From JBEKDJ01 sp050014415 (GTDB lineage: Bacteria; Desulfobacterota; BSN033; UBA1163), in NCBI GenBank assembly GCA_050014415.1, contig JBEKDJ010000076.1, positions 1-17,122 of the forward strand: DNA of 17,122 bases, in the 5' to 3' direction. The notes under the pieces are model-generated. The model searched no databases, was not told the DNA's origin, and saw only the letters and a program-made list of their open reading frames with translations. Shown one piece after another: positions 7,025 through 14,052 of the stretch. Numbering within the stretch: position 1 is the first letter of the stretch; each line of letters begins with the position of its first letter. The translations under genes and the position numbers were made by a program.

Positions 7025-9069
7025 CTCTCTTCTTTAAGCGATTGCCGTATCTAATCTTTGCTTCGATTATCCTTGGTGGGGTGCTGCCACTCGCGTGGTA
7101 TGCTGCCACCCTTGGAGGTGTGCCCACTGTCCTGCCAAAGGGGGCCATTGCTCTCCTAACTCGCCGTGACACGGTTGCCTTACTAGACGTGCGTCCTTCG
7201 GACGAGTTTGAGCGACAGCATGTGGTCGGGGCGAACTCCTGGCCCCTCATTCGCATCAAGGCCTTAACCTCCCTTGATCAGTTGTCGCCTTCGTTGCAGG
7301 ATAAGACACTGCTAGTGATGTGCACGGCTGGTTTTGCCAGTGCCGACGCCGTGCGGCATTTGCAGTCTATTGGCGTTAAGGACGTGTACAACGTGCGTGG
7401 AGGTCTACAGGAATGGGTGGCAACGATCAAAGGTCGCCCACCGGGTGATCCTTTTACTACCCTATCGAGTGAACGGGCTCTTCGAGCCTTGTCGCCATTC
7501 GAGCAGTGGTCAGCAGTTGTCGCAGCATTTGTATTCAAGCCATTGTACATGGTATTGAGCCTGCTCTTAGCTATGGCCCTGTGGCGGACGCGCGCCCCTG
7601 ATTTGACGGCATTGAAATGGTCGATGTTGGCGTTCTTCATCGGAGAAGCTTGGTGCGCTGTGAACTACCTCATCTTCGACTACACCTCCTACCTTTCTGA
7701 ATTCCTCCATAGCTTTGGGATGGTTGTAGCCTTTGGCTTCTTCATTTACGCCATTATAGAAGCATTGGATTCTCGGGTGATCAAACTTTCAGCCTGGGGA
7801 CAACGCTGTGCCGCCCTCGAACTCTGCGGGCCATGCATTAAGAGCGAGGACGTAGACTGCGGGGCAAGAAAACTCCTCCTGCTCCTGATCGCTGTAGCCT
7901 GCACGTTGGCCTTGATTCCTCTGCTGGTGGGTTTCAGTCCGGTCTCTTATAACAGTGTCATACTGGGCACGCCATATAACTACTCACATCCGATCATTTA
8001 TCAGATGTTCGAAAAGCGTTACTGCCCAATCCTGGCACTGATACTGCTGGCAATTGCCTTCATCATCCTCTGGCGACAACCCCGGCGTTCGCTCTCGCCC
8101 TCTGTATGGGTTCTATTCGCTGCCGGATTGGGAGCTTTAGCGTTCTCATTCTTCCGGCTGCTGCTCGGCATGGTCTACGAGAACAACCTGATCTGGTCAA
8201 CCTTCTGGGAGGAGTTGACCGAGCTTGTATTCATAGCCACCGCCTGGACCCTGCTGTTGTTGTTCCGGCATTCCCTGCTAACCGAAGAAGCAGGCACCTT
8301 CCCATGGCCTGAAATAAGCCGGATCCTGCATTTGCCCTTCCCCCCAGCAACCGTGTCCTCTGGTATGTCTGCGCCAACAGACACACAAAAAGTGGTACTT
8401 GTCGCTTGTGAGGTGTTAAAGGACACATTGATGCAGTGCATGCCTCCGGGATTGTATGGAGAAACAATCTTTTTGGAATATGGCTTGCACCGCTACCCGG
8501 AACGATTGAGACAGAGCATTCAGGCGATCATCAACAATCTAGCCACACCTTGCTTAGTGGTGTTGGGCTACGGCCTTTGTGGAAATGGGCTAAGAGGCAT
8601 CAAGGCCGGGCAGCACACATTACTTGTCCCTCGGGTAGACGACTGTATCCCCCTTCTATTAGGCTCATACGAATCTTACCGGCGCCAGACCAAGGTCGAA
8701 GCAGCCACTTTCTATTTGAGCAAAGGTTGGCTGAAGTCGGGCAGCACCCCATTCACCGAGTATCAAGAGTATGTGAAACAGTATGGGCATTCCCGAGCCG
8801 ACAGGATTATCGACACACAATATCGGCACTGTAAGCGTTTGGCATTCGTGGTTGATGATCAACACGATCTTGACCTTTACCGGGAGCAAGCGGAAGAAGT
8901 GGCGGATTTCTGTCAGCGTTGGGGGACAAGATATGAAGAAATTCTTGGCTGCGATGCCTATATACGGCGACTGATTGAGGTATCGCAGGAGCTTACCGAA
9001 GCAGGCGAAGATTTTCTCATTGTTCACGCAGGCGGCATGATCCAGACACACCAGTTCCTTCGCTTATAA
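7021..9069 (+). CDS. Rhodanese - multi-spanning membrane region - DUF1638 fusion protein
   Basis: This 682-residue protein has three parts. Residues 8-30 are a hydrophobic anchor. Residues 35-140 are a rhodanese domain with LLDVRPSDEFERQHVVGA and an active loop CTAGFAS starting at Cys101. Residues about 165-418 hold some seven hydrophobic segments (near 165-188, 200-220, 231-248, 284-303, 335-351, 361-384, 398-416). Between the third and fourth is a polar loop with Cys263, 269, 272 and 280. Residues about 457-668 are DUF1638: VVLVACEVLKDTL, LGYGLCGNGLRGI (515-527), LLVPRVDDCIPLLLGS (534-549), FYLSKGW, and a closing EDFLIVHAGG. Rhodaneses carry sulfur on the active cysteine. DUF1638 has no established function; from memory, members occur near corrinoid methyltransferase genes. 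The active-loop arginine usual in rhodaneses is missing. ATGA coupling to the hydrolase suggests one complex or pathway. Domain calls are strong, the function is unknown. Confidence 0.9.
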   Translation: MTLFFKRLPYLIFASIILGGVLPLAWYAATLGGVPTVLPKGAIALLTRRDTVALLDVRPSDEFERQHVVGANSWPLIRIKALTSLDQLSPSLQDKTLLVMCTAGFASADAVRHLQSIGVKDVYNVRGGLQEWVATIKGRPPGDPFTTLSSERALRALSPFEQWSAVVAAFVFKPLYMVLSLLLAMALWRTRAPDLTALKWSMLAFFIGEAWCAVNYLIFDYTSYLSEFLHSFGMVVAFGFFIYAIIEALDSRVIKLSAWGQRCAALELCGPCIKSEDVDCGARKLLLLLIAVACTLALIPLLVGFSPVSYNSVILGTPYNYSHPIIYQMFEKRYCPILALILLAIAFIILWRQPRRSLSPSVWVLFAAGLGALAFSFFRLLLGMVYENNLIWSTFWEELTELVFIATAWTLLLLFRHSLLTEEAGTFPWPEISRILHLPFPPATVSSGMSAPTDTQKVVLVACEVLKDTLMQCMPPGLYGETIFLEYGLHRYPERLRQSIQAIINNLATPCLVVLGYGLCGNGLRGIKAGQHTLLVPRVDDCIPLLLGSYESYRRQTKVEAATFYLSKGWLKSGSTPFTEYQEYVKQYGHSRADRIIDTQYRHCKRLAFVVDDQHDLDLYREQAEEVADFCQRWGTRYEEILGCDAYIRRLIEVSQELTEAGEDFLIVHAGGMIQTHQFLRL

Positions 9070-9091
9070 AAACAGAATGTGGACACATCCC

Positions 9092-9190
9092 ACCCGGAAT
9101 GACCGAAGTGGTGAAAAGAGACCCCATAAAACCTGCTAGCTGACAGAGTAGGATACTTGCTACGAGCTTTAGAATATGTTTGGTCTTCAT
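9092..9190 (-). pseudogene. tspO: Truncated tspO (TspO/MBR family, N-terminal remnant)
   Basis: On the - strand an ATG at 9190-9188, preceded by AAAGGA, opens a frame whose first 33 residues match the N-terminal membrane helix of TspO/MBR proteins. The diagnostic stretch is CQLAGFMGSLFTTSVIP. In intact members a WY pair and the KPSFxPP loop come next. Here the frame turns into GGMCPHSV and runs into the back of the fusion gene, so four of five helices are lost. It is 57 bases downstream of the NUDIX gene in the same direction and probably was the last gene of that operon. TspO proteins bind tetrapyrroles and sterols in the membrane. The breakpoint is near 9091. Confidence 0.72.
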
Positions 9191-9247
9191 TTTGTCAGGT
9201 CCTTTGGAGGAGGTTGAATAGGCAAGAATGAATGGGGGGGGGAAGTC

Positions 9248-9835
9248 CTAAGTACTTCTCGGGGATGAAATGAAGTCCAAAAACTGTTTCAGGATCCGGG
9301 CGGTTGCTCCCCAGATGATATGTCTTTCATATTGATAGGCGTAGACGATTTCCTTTAGCCCGCCTCGGATAATCTCCCTTTCACTAAAACACTTTTCGTC
9401 GAGTAGGAACGAGAGAGGGACTTCGATCAATTCGGCAATCTCACCCTTGCTAATCTTAAAAGGATAGGGATAGGGGAAGAGGCCGACAACTGGGGTGACG
9501 ATAAACTCGGTAATGGTCACAATGTCATCCAAAACCCCGATGATCTGGACATCATTCTCCTCGAGTCCGATCTCCTCAAAAGCCTCGCGAAGTGCAGTCT
9601 TCTCCAATTCCGAGTCTTCTTCGTCAACGACACCCCCGGGAAAAGAGATCTCGCCTTTGTGATATTTGACCTGTTCGGATCTCTTCGTAAAGAGGAGGTG
9701 ACAATCCTCGCCTTTATTGAAAAGCGGGACAAGTACTGCCGCATGGGAAAACGGGGGATGTTCAATCACTCTCCTTTTTCTCGAAGAGAGTAATTTTCGT
9801 ATCTGTTCGACGAAATCCTTTTCGCAATATTCCAT
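9248..9835 (-). CDS. NUDIX hydrolase, CoA pyrophosphatase type (NudL/YeaB-like)
   Basis: The 195-residue protein matches the CoA diphosphatase branch of NUDIX hydrolases, which cleave CoA to 4'-phosphopantetheine and 3',5'-ADP. The subgroup signature LLFTKRSEQVKYHKGEISFP (47-66) leads into GG (67-68), then TALREAFEEIGL (80-91) with the metal-binding R83, E84, E87 and E88. The loop between is one residue longer than the generic NUDIX box, as in NudL. VTPVVG and a C-terminal IIWGATARIL, both usual for this group, follow. The start is ATG 9835, seven bases after the stop of the isochorismatase-like gene, with GGGA as a weak Shine-Dalgarno sequence, so translation may be coupled. A run of nine G (9234-9242) lies just past its stop. 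Confidence 0.93.
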   Translation of the reverse strand: MEYCEKDFVEQIRKLLSSRKRRVIEHPPFSHAAVLVPLFNKGEDCHLLFTKRSEQVKYHKGEISFPGGVVDEEDSELEKTALREAFEEIGLEENDVQIIGVLDDIVTITEFIVTPVVGLFPYPYPFKISKGEIAELIEVPLSFLLDEKCFSEREIIRGGLKEIVYAYQYERHIIWGATARILKQFLDFISSPRST

Positions 9836-9842
9836 AGCGAAA

Positions 9843-10412
9843 CTATCCCGGTTGAGTTGTTTCTTGCAAAAAATCCTCCATGGTCATGATCCTTAACAAA
9901 GGATGGAGGGCAAAATCTCGATAGAGATTGAGACATCCTTGGTGAAATTCTTTGGTTCGACTGGCTGAACAATCTTCTAAAAGAATGACTGAAAAATCGT
10001 GACTGAGACCATCCATAACCGTCATCAATACGCAGACCTCGGTTGTAATGCCTGTTGCTACGATCGTGTCAACGCCCAGAGTACGAAGTGTTTGATCAAG
10101 GTCGGTCTTGAAGAAGGCGCTGAAGCGCCTTTTCGGCAGGATGATATCTGTCGGCTCTGGCGCCAAATCGTCCACAACCTCTGAACCTTTCGTCCCCCGA
10201 AGGGAATGAACCTTCATCCTTCCTCCAAAGATGAAATCTCCTTCCATAAAACTGTCACAGGCAAAGATGATGGGGAATCTCCTTTCCCGACCCTCCTTTA
10301 ACAGTCTTTGAAGATTGGGTATAAGGGCTTTCCCCTCTTGGAAGTATGGGTTCCGAGAACTTTCCTTCAGATTATCTTTCAACATATCCACGACAATGAT
10401 CGCCGGTTTCAT
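9843..10412 (-). CDS. Isochorismatase-family cysteine hydrolase
   Basis: The 189-residue product belongs to the isochorismatase-like hydrolases, which include nicotinamidases, ureidoacrylate hydrolases and other amidases. The catalytic set is visible: Asp9 in AIIVVDMLKD, Lys94 in LPKRRFSAF, and Cys127 in VATGITTEVCVLMT. The end EDCSASRTKEFHQ is also typical. I chose ATG 10412 because AAGGAGAG (10416-10423) stands three bases upstream and the domain begins there. The frame is open further, to an ATG at 10499, but the extra 29 residues resemble no part of this family. It lies 128 bases after tatD and 7 before the NUDIX gene. Nicotinamidase is possible, but the metal-binding histidines of that group are not evident, so the substrate is left open. 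Confidence 0.9.
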   Translation of the reverse strand: MKPAIIVVDMLKDNLKESSRNPYFQEGKALIPNLQRLLKEGRERRFPIIFACDSFMEGDFIFGGRMKVHSLRGTKGSEVVDDLAPEPTDIILPKRRFSAFFKTDLDQTLRTLGVDTIVATGITTEVCVLMTVMDGLSHDFSVILLEDCSASRTKEFHQGCLNLYRDFALHPLLRIMTMEDFLQETTQPG

Positions 10413-10540
10413 GAACTCTCCTTCTTGATAGAACAAATCGTCACCGTGCCCGTATTTCGCGAACCGTGAAATGCCACCACAACCGACCGGCGCCATCATC
10501 TGGCTGTAGAGCGCGGTATAAAAGGGGGAGGAAGTGATTC

Positions 10541-11317
10541 TTACCTTTCATTGCTCAACCTGTAAACACGGAGTGCATTTTCTGTTGTCACCTCAGCCAC
10601 CTTATCAAAAGAGACCTTCTTGATCTCAGCTACCTTCTGTGCCGTGTATCGAACATAGCTCGGTTCATTCCTCTTTCCTCGAAAGGGCTCTGGAGTCAAG
10701 AAGGGAGCATCTGTCTCAACCAGAAGCGATTCCAGAGGGATTTTCTTTACAATCTCCCTAAGACTCTCCGCATTCTTAAATGTGATGCTTCCGGGGACAG
10801 AGACGTAGAATCCCATATCTATGCAGACCTTAGCCATCTCATAGTCCCCAGAAAAACAGTGGATGATCCCTCCACACTCCTCTGCCTTTTCGGATTTTAA
10901 GACCTCCAGGGTCTCTTGATGAGCTTCTCGATCGTGGACCACAATGGGGAGTCCCAGGTCCCTGGCCAACCCGACCTGTTCTCGAAATCTCTTCAACTGG
11001 ACATCCTGGGGAGAAAGATTTCTGAAGAAGTCCAGACCGATTTCGCCATAGGCCTTGACCTTTTCGTCCCGGCACAATCTGGTCAAGGTCGAATAAGTCT
11101 CGTGGTTGATTTCCTTCGCATGATGGGGATGGACACCCAGGATCGCATAGATCGATGGATGTGAATGAGCGATTTCGAGAGCTTTCCCCCAATCCTTCGA
11201 CTCCGTTCCTACGGTGAATATGGTTCCGACATCCGATGCCTCCGCCCTTTGAATCACTTCTTCCAGATCCTTTCTGAAGTCCGGCATCTCCAGATGGGAA
11301 TGAGAATCGATGATCAT
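10541..11317 (-). CDS. tatD: TatD family metal-dependent deoxyribonuclease
   Basis: This TIM-barrel metallohydrolase of the TatD/YcfH/YjjV group (258 residues, normal length) is expected to be a 3'-5' exonuclease or deoxyribonuclease with a two-metal site. Metal ligands visible are H6 and H8 (DSHSHLE), E92 (GEIGLDFF), H128 (VVHDREA), H153 (HCFSG) and D203 (ETDAPFLTP). Family blocks GVHPHHA and PGSITFKN are intact. The start is ATG 11317. It overlaps the TGA of the upstream acyltransferase (ATGA), has GAGGA 8 bases away, and is where the family begins. A longer frame back to 11404 would lie inside the acyltransferase gene. Coupling to an envelope acyltransferase need not mean a shared pathway. 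TatD or its paralogues YcfH/YjjV cannot be told apart here. Confidence 0.93.
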   Translation of the reverse strand: MIIDSHSHLEMPDFRKDLEEVIQRAEASDVGTIFTVGTESKDWGKALEIAHSHPSIYAILGVHPHHAKEINHETYSTLTRLCRDEKVKAYGEIGLDFFRNLSPQDVQLKRFREQVGLARDLGLPIVVHDREAHQETLEVLKSEKAEECGGIIHCFSGDYEMAKVCIDMGFYVSVPGSITFKNAESLREIVKKIPLESLLVETDAPFLTPEPFRGKRNEPSYVRYTAQKVAEIKKVSFDKVAEVTTENALRVYRLSNER

Positions 11318-12261
11318 GAAGCATTCCTCAAGATCTGTTTCTGGTCCATCTGATGGCTTCCCTTCTCTCTTCTTCTCTTCCATCGCCTGTGAACCCACCA
11401 CCACTGGGTGGGGTATCTCCTGACATAACCCTCAATGATTTTTGTGATGTGAGATATATTCTTGTGTATATCCTCCTCGATACTCCCTTCCCTTATGAGC
11501 GGAATAGGAGGCTCAATGATCATCCTTTGTCGGCCATCGTCATCCCAGACGATGAACAGGGGTAGGATGGGGGCGCCACTTCTCATGGAGAGCGTCACAG
11601 GCCCCTTGAACGTGGGCACCTCATAGCCGAAAAAGTCCACATAGATCCCTCCAGAGACAGCACTGAGATCGTTTGGGATGAACAGTATCTCTCCGTTCTT
11701 CAAACATTCAATCGATTTTTTTATACATAGATTCTTCGGTTTATCGGGGATATAGTTTACCCCTTCACACTTTGTTACCCATTCAAACATTTTCGCACCC
11801 CATCGATTGTGAGGATCTCGATTAATGTCGTTAAATCGATATCCTAATAGGGATAACTTCCTTCCGATCAGGGCAAAGTTGCCAAGATGGGCGCTTACGG
11901 CGATGACCCCCTTACCCTGATTGGCGGCATCTCTAAGGTGATCAAGCCCCGTCACATTAATGTCGTCAAAGAAGCGGTCCGGAAGCGATGGCAATTTCAG
12001 GGTTTCCATCAACCCTTTGCCAATATTGGACACAATCCCGCGATAGAGCCTCTTCATCTCTTTCTTGTCCAAACTGGAACCAAAAGCCAACTTGAGATTT
12101 TCTATGATGATGCCTCTCCTTTTTCTCAATATGAAGAATGCAAACGAAGCCAACCATTTGCCCACGAGATGCAATAACCCTAATGGCAGTAGTCCTATGA
12201 AGGCTATTCCCATTTTCAAAGTTCTTTCAATCCCCTGATCCACGTATCGCTTCAGGTTCAC
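11314..12261 (-). CDS. LpxL/HtrB-type lysophospholipid acyltransferase with altered HX4E motif
   Basis: The 315-residue protein matches the LpxL/HtrB (lipid A acyltransferase, PF03279) family, inner-membrane enzymes that add secondary acyl chains to lipid A or related lipids. It has an N-terminal hydrophobic helix (about 16-45), NLKLAFG (55-61), the catalytic-histidine block SAHLGNFALIG (123-133), IYVDFFGYEVPTFKGPV (206-222) and RSGAPILPLFIV (227-238), ending in WWWVHRRWKRR. The family motif is HX4(D/E); here H125 is followed by Ala130 at the acidic position. It may have changed activity or may belong to a variant subgroup. The start codon is GTG with GGAGGAG about 6 bases upstream. It follows the phospholipase D-like gene by 17 bases and overlaps tatD by 4. 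The family is clear; the acceptor lipid is not. Confidence 0.9.
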   Translation of the reverse strand: MNLKRYVDQGIERTLKMGIAFIGLLPLGLLHLVGKWLASFAFFILRKRRGIIIENLKLAFGSSLDKKEMKRLYRGIVSNIGKGLMETLKLPSLPDRFFDDINVTGLDHLRDAANQGKGVIAVSAHLGNFALIGRKLSLLGYRFNDINRDPHNRWGAKMFEWVTKCEGVNYIPDKPKNLCIKKSIECLKNGEILFIPNDLSAVSGGIYVDFFGYEVPTFKGPVTLSMRSGAPILPLFIVWDDDGRQRMIIEPPIPLIREGSIEEDIHKNISHITKIIEGYVRRYPTQWWWVHRRWKRRREKGSHQMDQKQILRNAS

Positions 12262-12279
12262 TTCGATCTCCTCCAGACT

Positions 12280-12834
12280 CTATTTCTCACTGCTACCCTT
12301 CACTTTGCTGAAATACTCTGTGACCTCTTTGGCCACCTCCCTTGACCGGACGAGGACTGAGGCCTCATGGTTGTCGGTCAATGCATAGTAAGTCCAATTG
12401 GTACTGCCGAGGAGAGTGAGCCGCCCGTCGACTACCATCAATTTGGCGTGGGTCGTAGTGGAGAGGGAATCATAAATCACATCAACACCGCCCTCCGATA
12501 GAACCTTTCCGGCATGGCGATTTCGCCTGGTCGTGCGATCCTCTCCATCCCTTGCCTCTAAAATCACCTCGACCTTCACTCCTCTTTTCTTAGCTCTGAT
12601 CAATTCCTGGATGAGGAGGTTGGAGGGAGTATTCGGATGCTCATCATAGTAACCCATTTCAAACATCATTATCTGAATTGAACTCTTCGCCTCCTGAATC
12701 ATCTTCTTTGCGACCGGAAAGTATTGGGCATCGGTCACCCATTGGACATCCTCGGCCGGCAGTCCAAAAGAAAGTGGAAGGTGGAAAGTTGTAAGTAGAA
12801 AAAGGAATAAAATAGTCAAAGCGGTCTTTTTCAT
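12280..12834 (-). CDS. Secreted phospholipase D-like protein (single HKD motif, Nuc-type)
   Basis: The 184-residue protein has a signal peptide (MKKTALTILFLFLLTTFHLP onward, probable cleavage near residues 22-27). It carries one phospholipase D-type domain. The HKD motif is H129-A-K131 with D136 and then GSTNW (143-147). One motif per chain is usual for bacterial Nuc-type endonucleases and small PLD-like proteins that work as dimers. The segment SSIQIMMFEMGYY (51-63) is the usual first strand. Substrate, nucleic acid or phospholipid, cannot be decided. Its ATG lies 11 bases after the sua5 stop; the GGGAGG there is 14 bases from the ATG, longer than ideal, so translation may depend on coupling. 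The neighbouring acyltransferase makes an envelope-lipid role possible. Confidence 0.92.
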   Translation of the reverse strand: MKKTALTILFLFLLTTFHLPLSFGLPAEDVQWVTDAQYFPVAKKMIQEAKSSIQIMMFEMGYYDEHPNTPSNLLIQELIRAKKRGVKVEVILEARDGEDRTTRRNRHAGKVLSEGGVDVIYDSLSTTTHAKLMVVDGRLTLLGSTNWTYYALTDNHEASVLVRSREVAKEVTEYFSKVKGSSEK

Positions 12835-12845
12835 CGAAACAAACT

Positions 12846-13814
12846 TTACCTCCCACTGGCGCGGCGGAGGCGATCCATGATCGCGCGGCCTAATCCGACT
12901 TCAGGAACTGTTTCGGCCAGGATCAAATCCAAGTTCAAGGCATCGAGTCGTCGCATTGCCGCAAACAGGTTTGCTGCGGCCTCTTTCAAGTCCCCCTTTT
13001 CCGAAAGAACCTCAATGTGACCGAATTTCAGAGATTTGCCTGGTTTCCTAAAGGCAAGCAAACCAATCGTTTTGCCCTCATAGGATTCGAGGTTTTCCTC
13101 CGACCAATCGAGTATCATCGGCGCCCGCGGGGCATAGTGTCTTGGCAGCATACCCGGGGCAGAAGGCATACCCTTTTCGATCGGCCTGACCTCCACAGGC
13201 CCGATGATCGATTCGATCTCCTCAAGTGCAACTCCACCAGGTCTGAGCAGCCTGGACTTTCTTTCTGAAAAGGAGACGATGGTGGACTCCACTCCCACTT
13301 CACAGGGTCCTCCATCGAGAACGAAGTCGATTTGGTCATCCAATTGCTCCCGAACGGCCTCAAAAGAGGTCGGGCTCAGGTAACCAAAGGGATTTGCGCT
13401 CGGTGCGGCGATGGGACAACCTGCCCGCTCGATCAGACTTAAAGCCATCGGATGTTTTGGCATCCGAAGGGCGATGGTTGGAAGACCTGCGGTCACAATG
13501 TCAGGGACCTCTTCTCTCTTCAAAAGGACGACCGTCAGCGGCCCGGGCCAGAATCGATCGATTAACTCTCTTGCCTCATTAGGAATTTCTGCGACCAGTT
13601 TCTCAAGATCGGTAGGGTTCGCTACATGGACGATCAGCGGATCAAAATAGGGCCTCTTTTTTACCTCGAAGATCCGAGCCACGGCAAGCGGGGAGAAGGC
13701 GTCTGCTCCCAGTCCATAAACCGTCTCCGTTGGAAAGGCAACGATCCCGCCCCTTCTGATGATCTCCGCCGCTTGACGAATGGCCTCATCATTCTTCATC
13801 TGGATCCGTTTCAC
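12846..13814 (-). CDS. sua5: L-threonylcarbamoyladenylate synthase (Sua5/YrdC family)
   Basis: This enzyme makes threonylcarbamoyl-AMP from threonine, bicarbonate and ATP, the first step of the t6A37 modification of ANN-decoding tRNAs. At 322 residues it is the two-domain Sua5 form rather than short TsaC. The YrdC part has PTETVYGLGADAF (28-40), KKRPYFDPLIVHV (52-64), FWPGPLT (88-94), APSANPFG (137-144) and DGGPCEVGVESTIV (167-180). The linker PGMLPRHYAPRAPM (220-233) leads to the Sua5 domain, which ends at about 320. The family usually has Asn-Pro-Leu where this protein has Asp-Pro-Leu. The start codon is GTG 13814 with AAGGGG very close; ATG 13799 five codons later is an alternative without a better Shine-Dalgarno sequence. 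It probably heads the operon, just downstream of the hairpin-rich repeat. Confidence 0.95.
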   Translation of the reverse strand: MKRIQMKNDEAIRQAAEIIRRGGIVAFPTETVYGLGADAFSPLAVARIFEVKKRPYFDPLIVHVANPTDLEKLVAEIPNEARELIDRFWPGPLTVVLLKREEVPDIVTAGLPTIALRMPKHPMALSLIERAGCPIAAPSANPFGYLSPTSFEAVREQLDDQIDFVLDGGPCEVGVESTIVSFSERKSRLLRPGGVALEEIESIIGPVEVRPIEKGMPSAPGMLPRHYAPRAPMILDWSEENLESYEGKTIGLLAFRKPGKSLKFGHIEVLSEKGDLKEAAANLFAAMRRLDALNLDLILAETVPEVGLGRAIMDRLRRASGR

Positions 13815-13827
13815 CCGCCCCTTAATT

Positions 13828-13980
13828 CCCTCCCGTCAGAGACTGTGTCGTAAGTCCGTTCATGGTTCGACAGGCTCACCACGAACGGACCATGGACAAT
13901 AAATATCAATTACTTAGCCGTTCGTCCTGAGTGTATCGAAGGGCGAACGGCTAAGTACGACACAGCCTCTCAAGGGAGGG
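13828..13980. repeat. Composite REP-like element: two hairpins inside 25-bp inverted repeats
   Basis: The outer arms are 13828-13852 and 13956-13980; 22 of 25 bases match in inverse, the core being CTGTGTCGTA and TACGACACAG. Inside are two strong hairpins. Hairpin 1 has arms 13854-13865 and 13879-13890 (GTCCGTTCATGG/CCACGAACGGAC, one wobble pair). Hairpin 2 has arms 13911-13927 and 13941-13957 (core TTAGCCGTTCG/CGAACGGCTAA). Both loops have 13 bases and contain a TCGA-type core. The shared CCGTTCG...CGAACGG design is that of dispersed REP/BIME sequences. It lies between purE and sua5 and may also end or stabilise transcripts. Confidence 0.8.
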
Positions 13981-14015
13981 GATACTCCATCATGAACCAG
14001 AGAGAATAACAAAAT

Positions 14016-14052
14016 CCTTCTCCCCTCGCGGAAGAGGGCTAGGGTGAGGGGG
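14016..14052. repeat. REP-like hairpin repeat overlapping the 3' end of purE
   Basis: Read on the - strand, the sequence runs CCCCCTCACCCTAGCCCTCT, then TCCGCGAGGGGAGAAGG. This is a GC-rich imperfect hairpin (CCCTCTTCC against GGGGAGAAGG, GCGA loop) preceded by a CCCTCACCCTAG tail, a layout I recognise as a dispersed extragenic repeat in many proteobacterial genomes. The TAG inside it is the stop codon of purE and the preceding bases encode its last residues, SPSP. Confidence 0.6.

Noticed and set aside
9234..9242. Run of nine G residues after the NUDIX stop
   Set aside because: It could cause slippage or sequencing error, but it lies outside any gene and has no evident role.
10441..10480. 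tRNA-like GGTTCGCGAAAT string on the minus strand
   Set aside because: No cloverleaf, anticodon arm or acceptor stem can be formed around it.
10413..10499. N-terminal extension of the isochorismatase-like protein (29 residues)
   Set aside because: A strong Shine-Dalgarno sequence directly precedes ATG 10412, and the extension does not look like this family. The small palindrome at 10454-10472 (ATTTC...GAAAT) was too weak to list as a feature.
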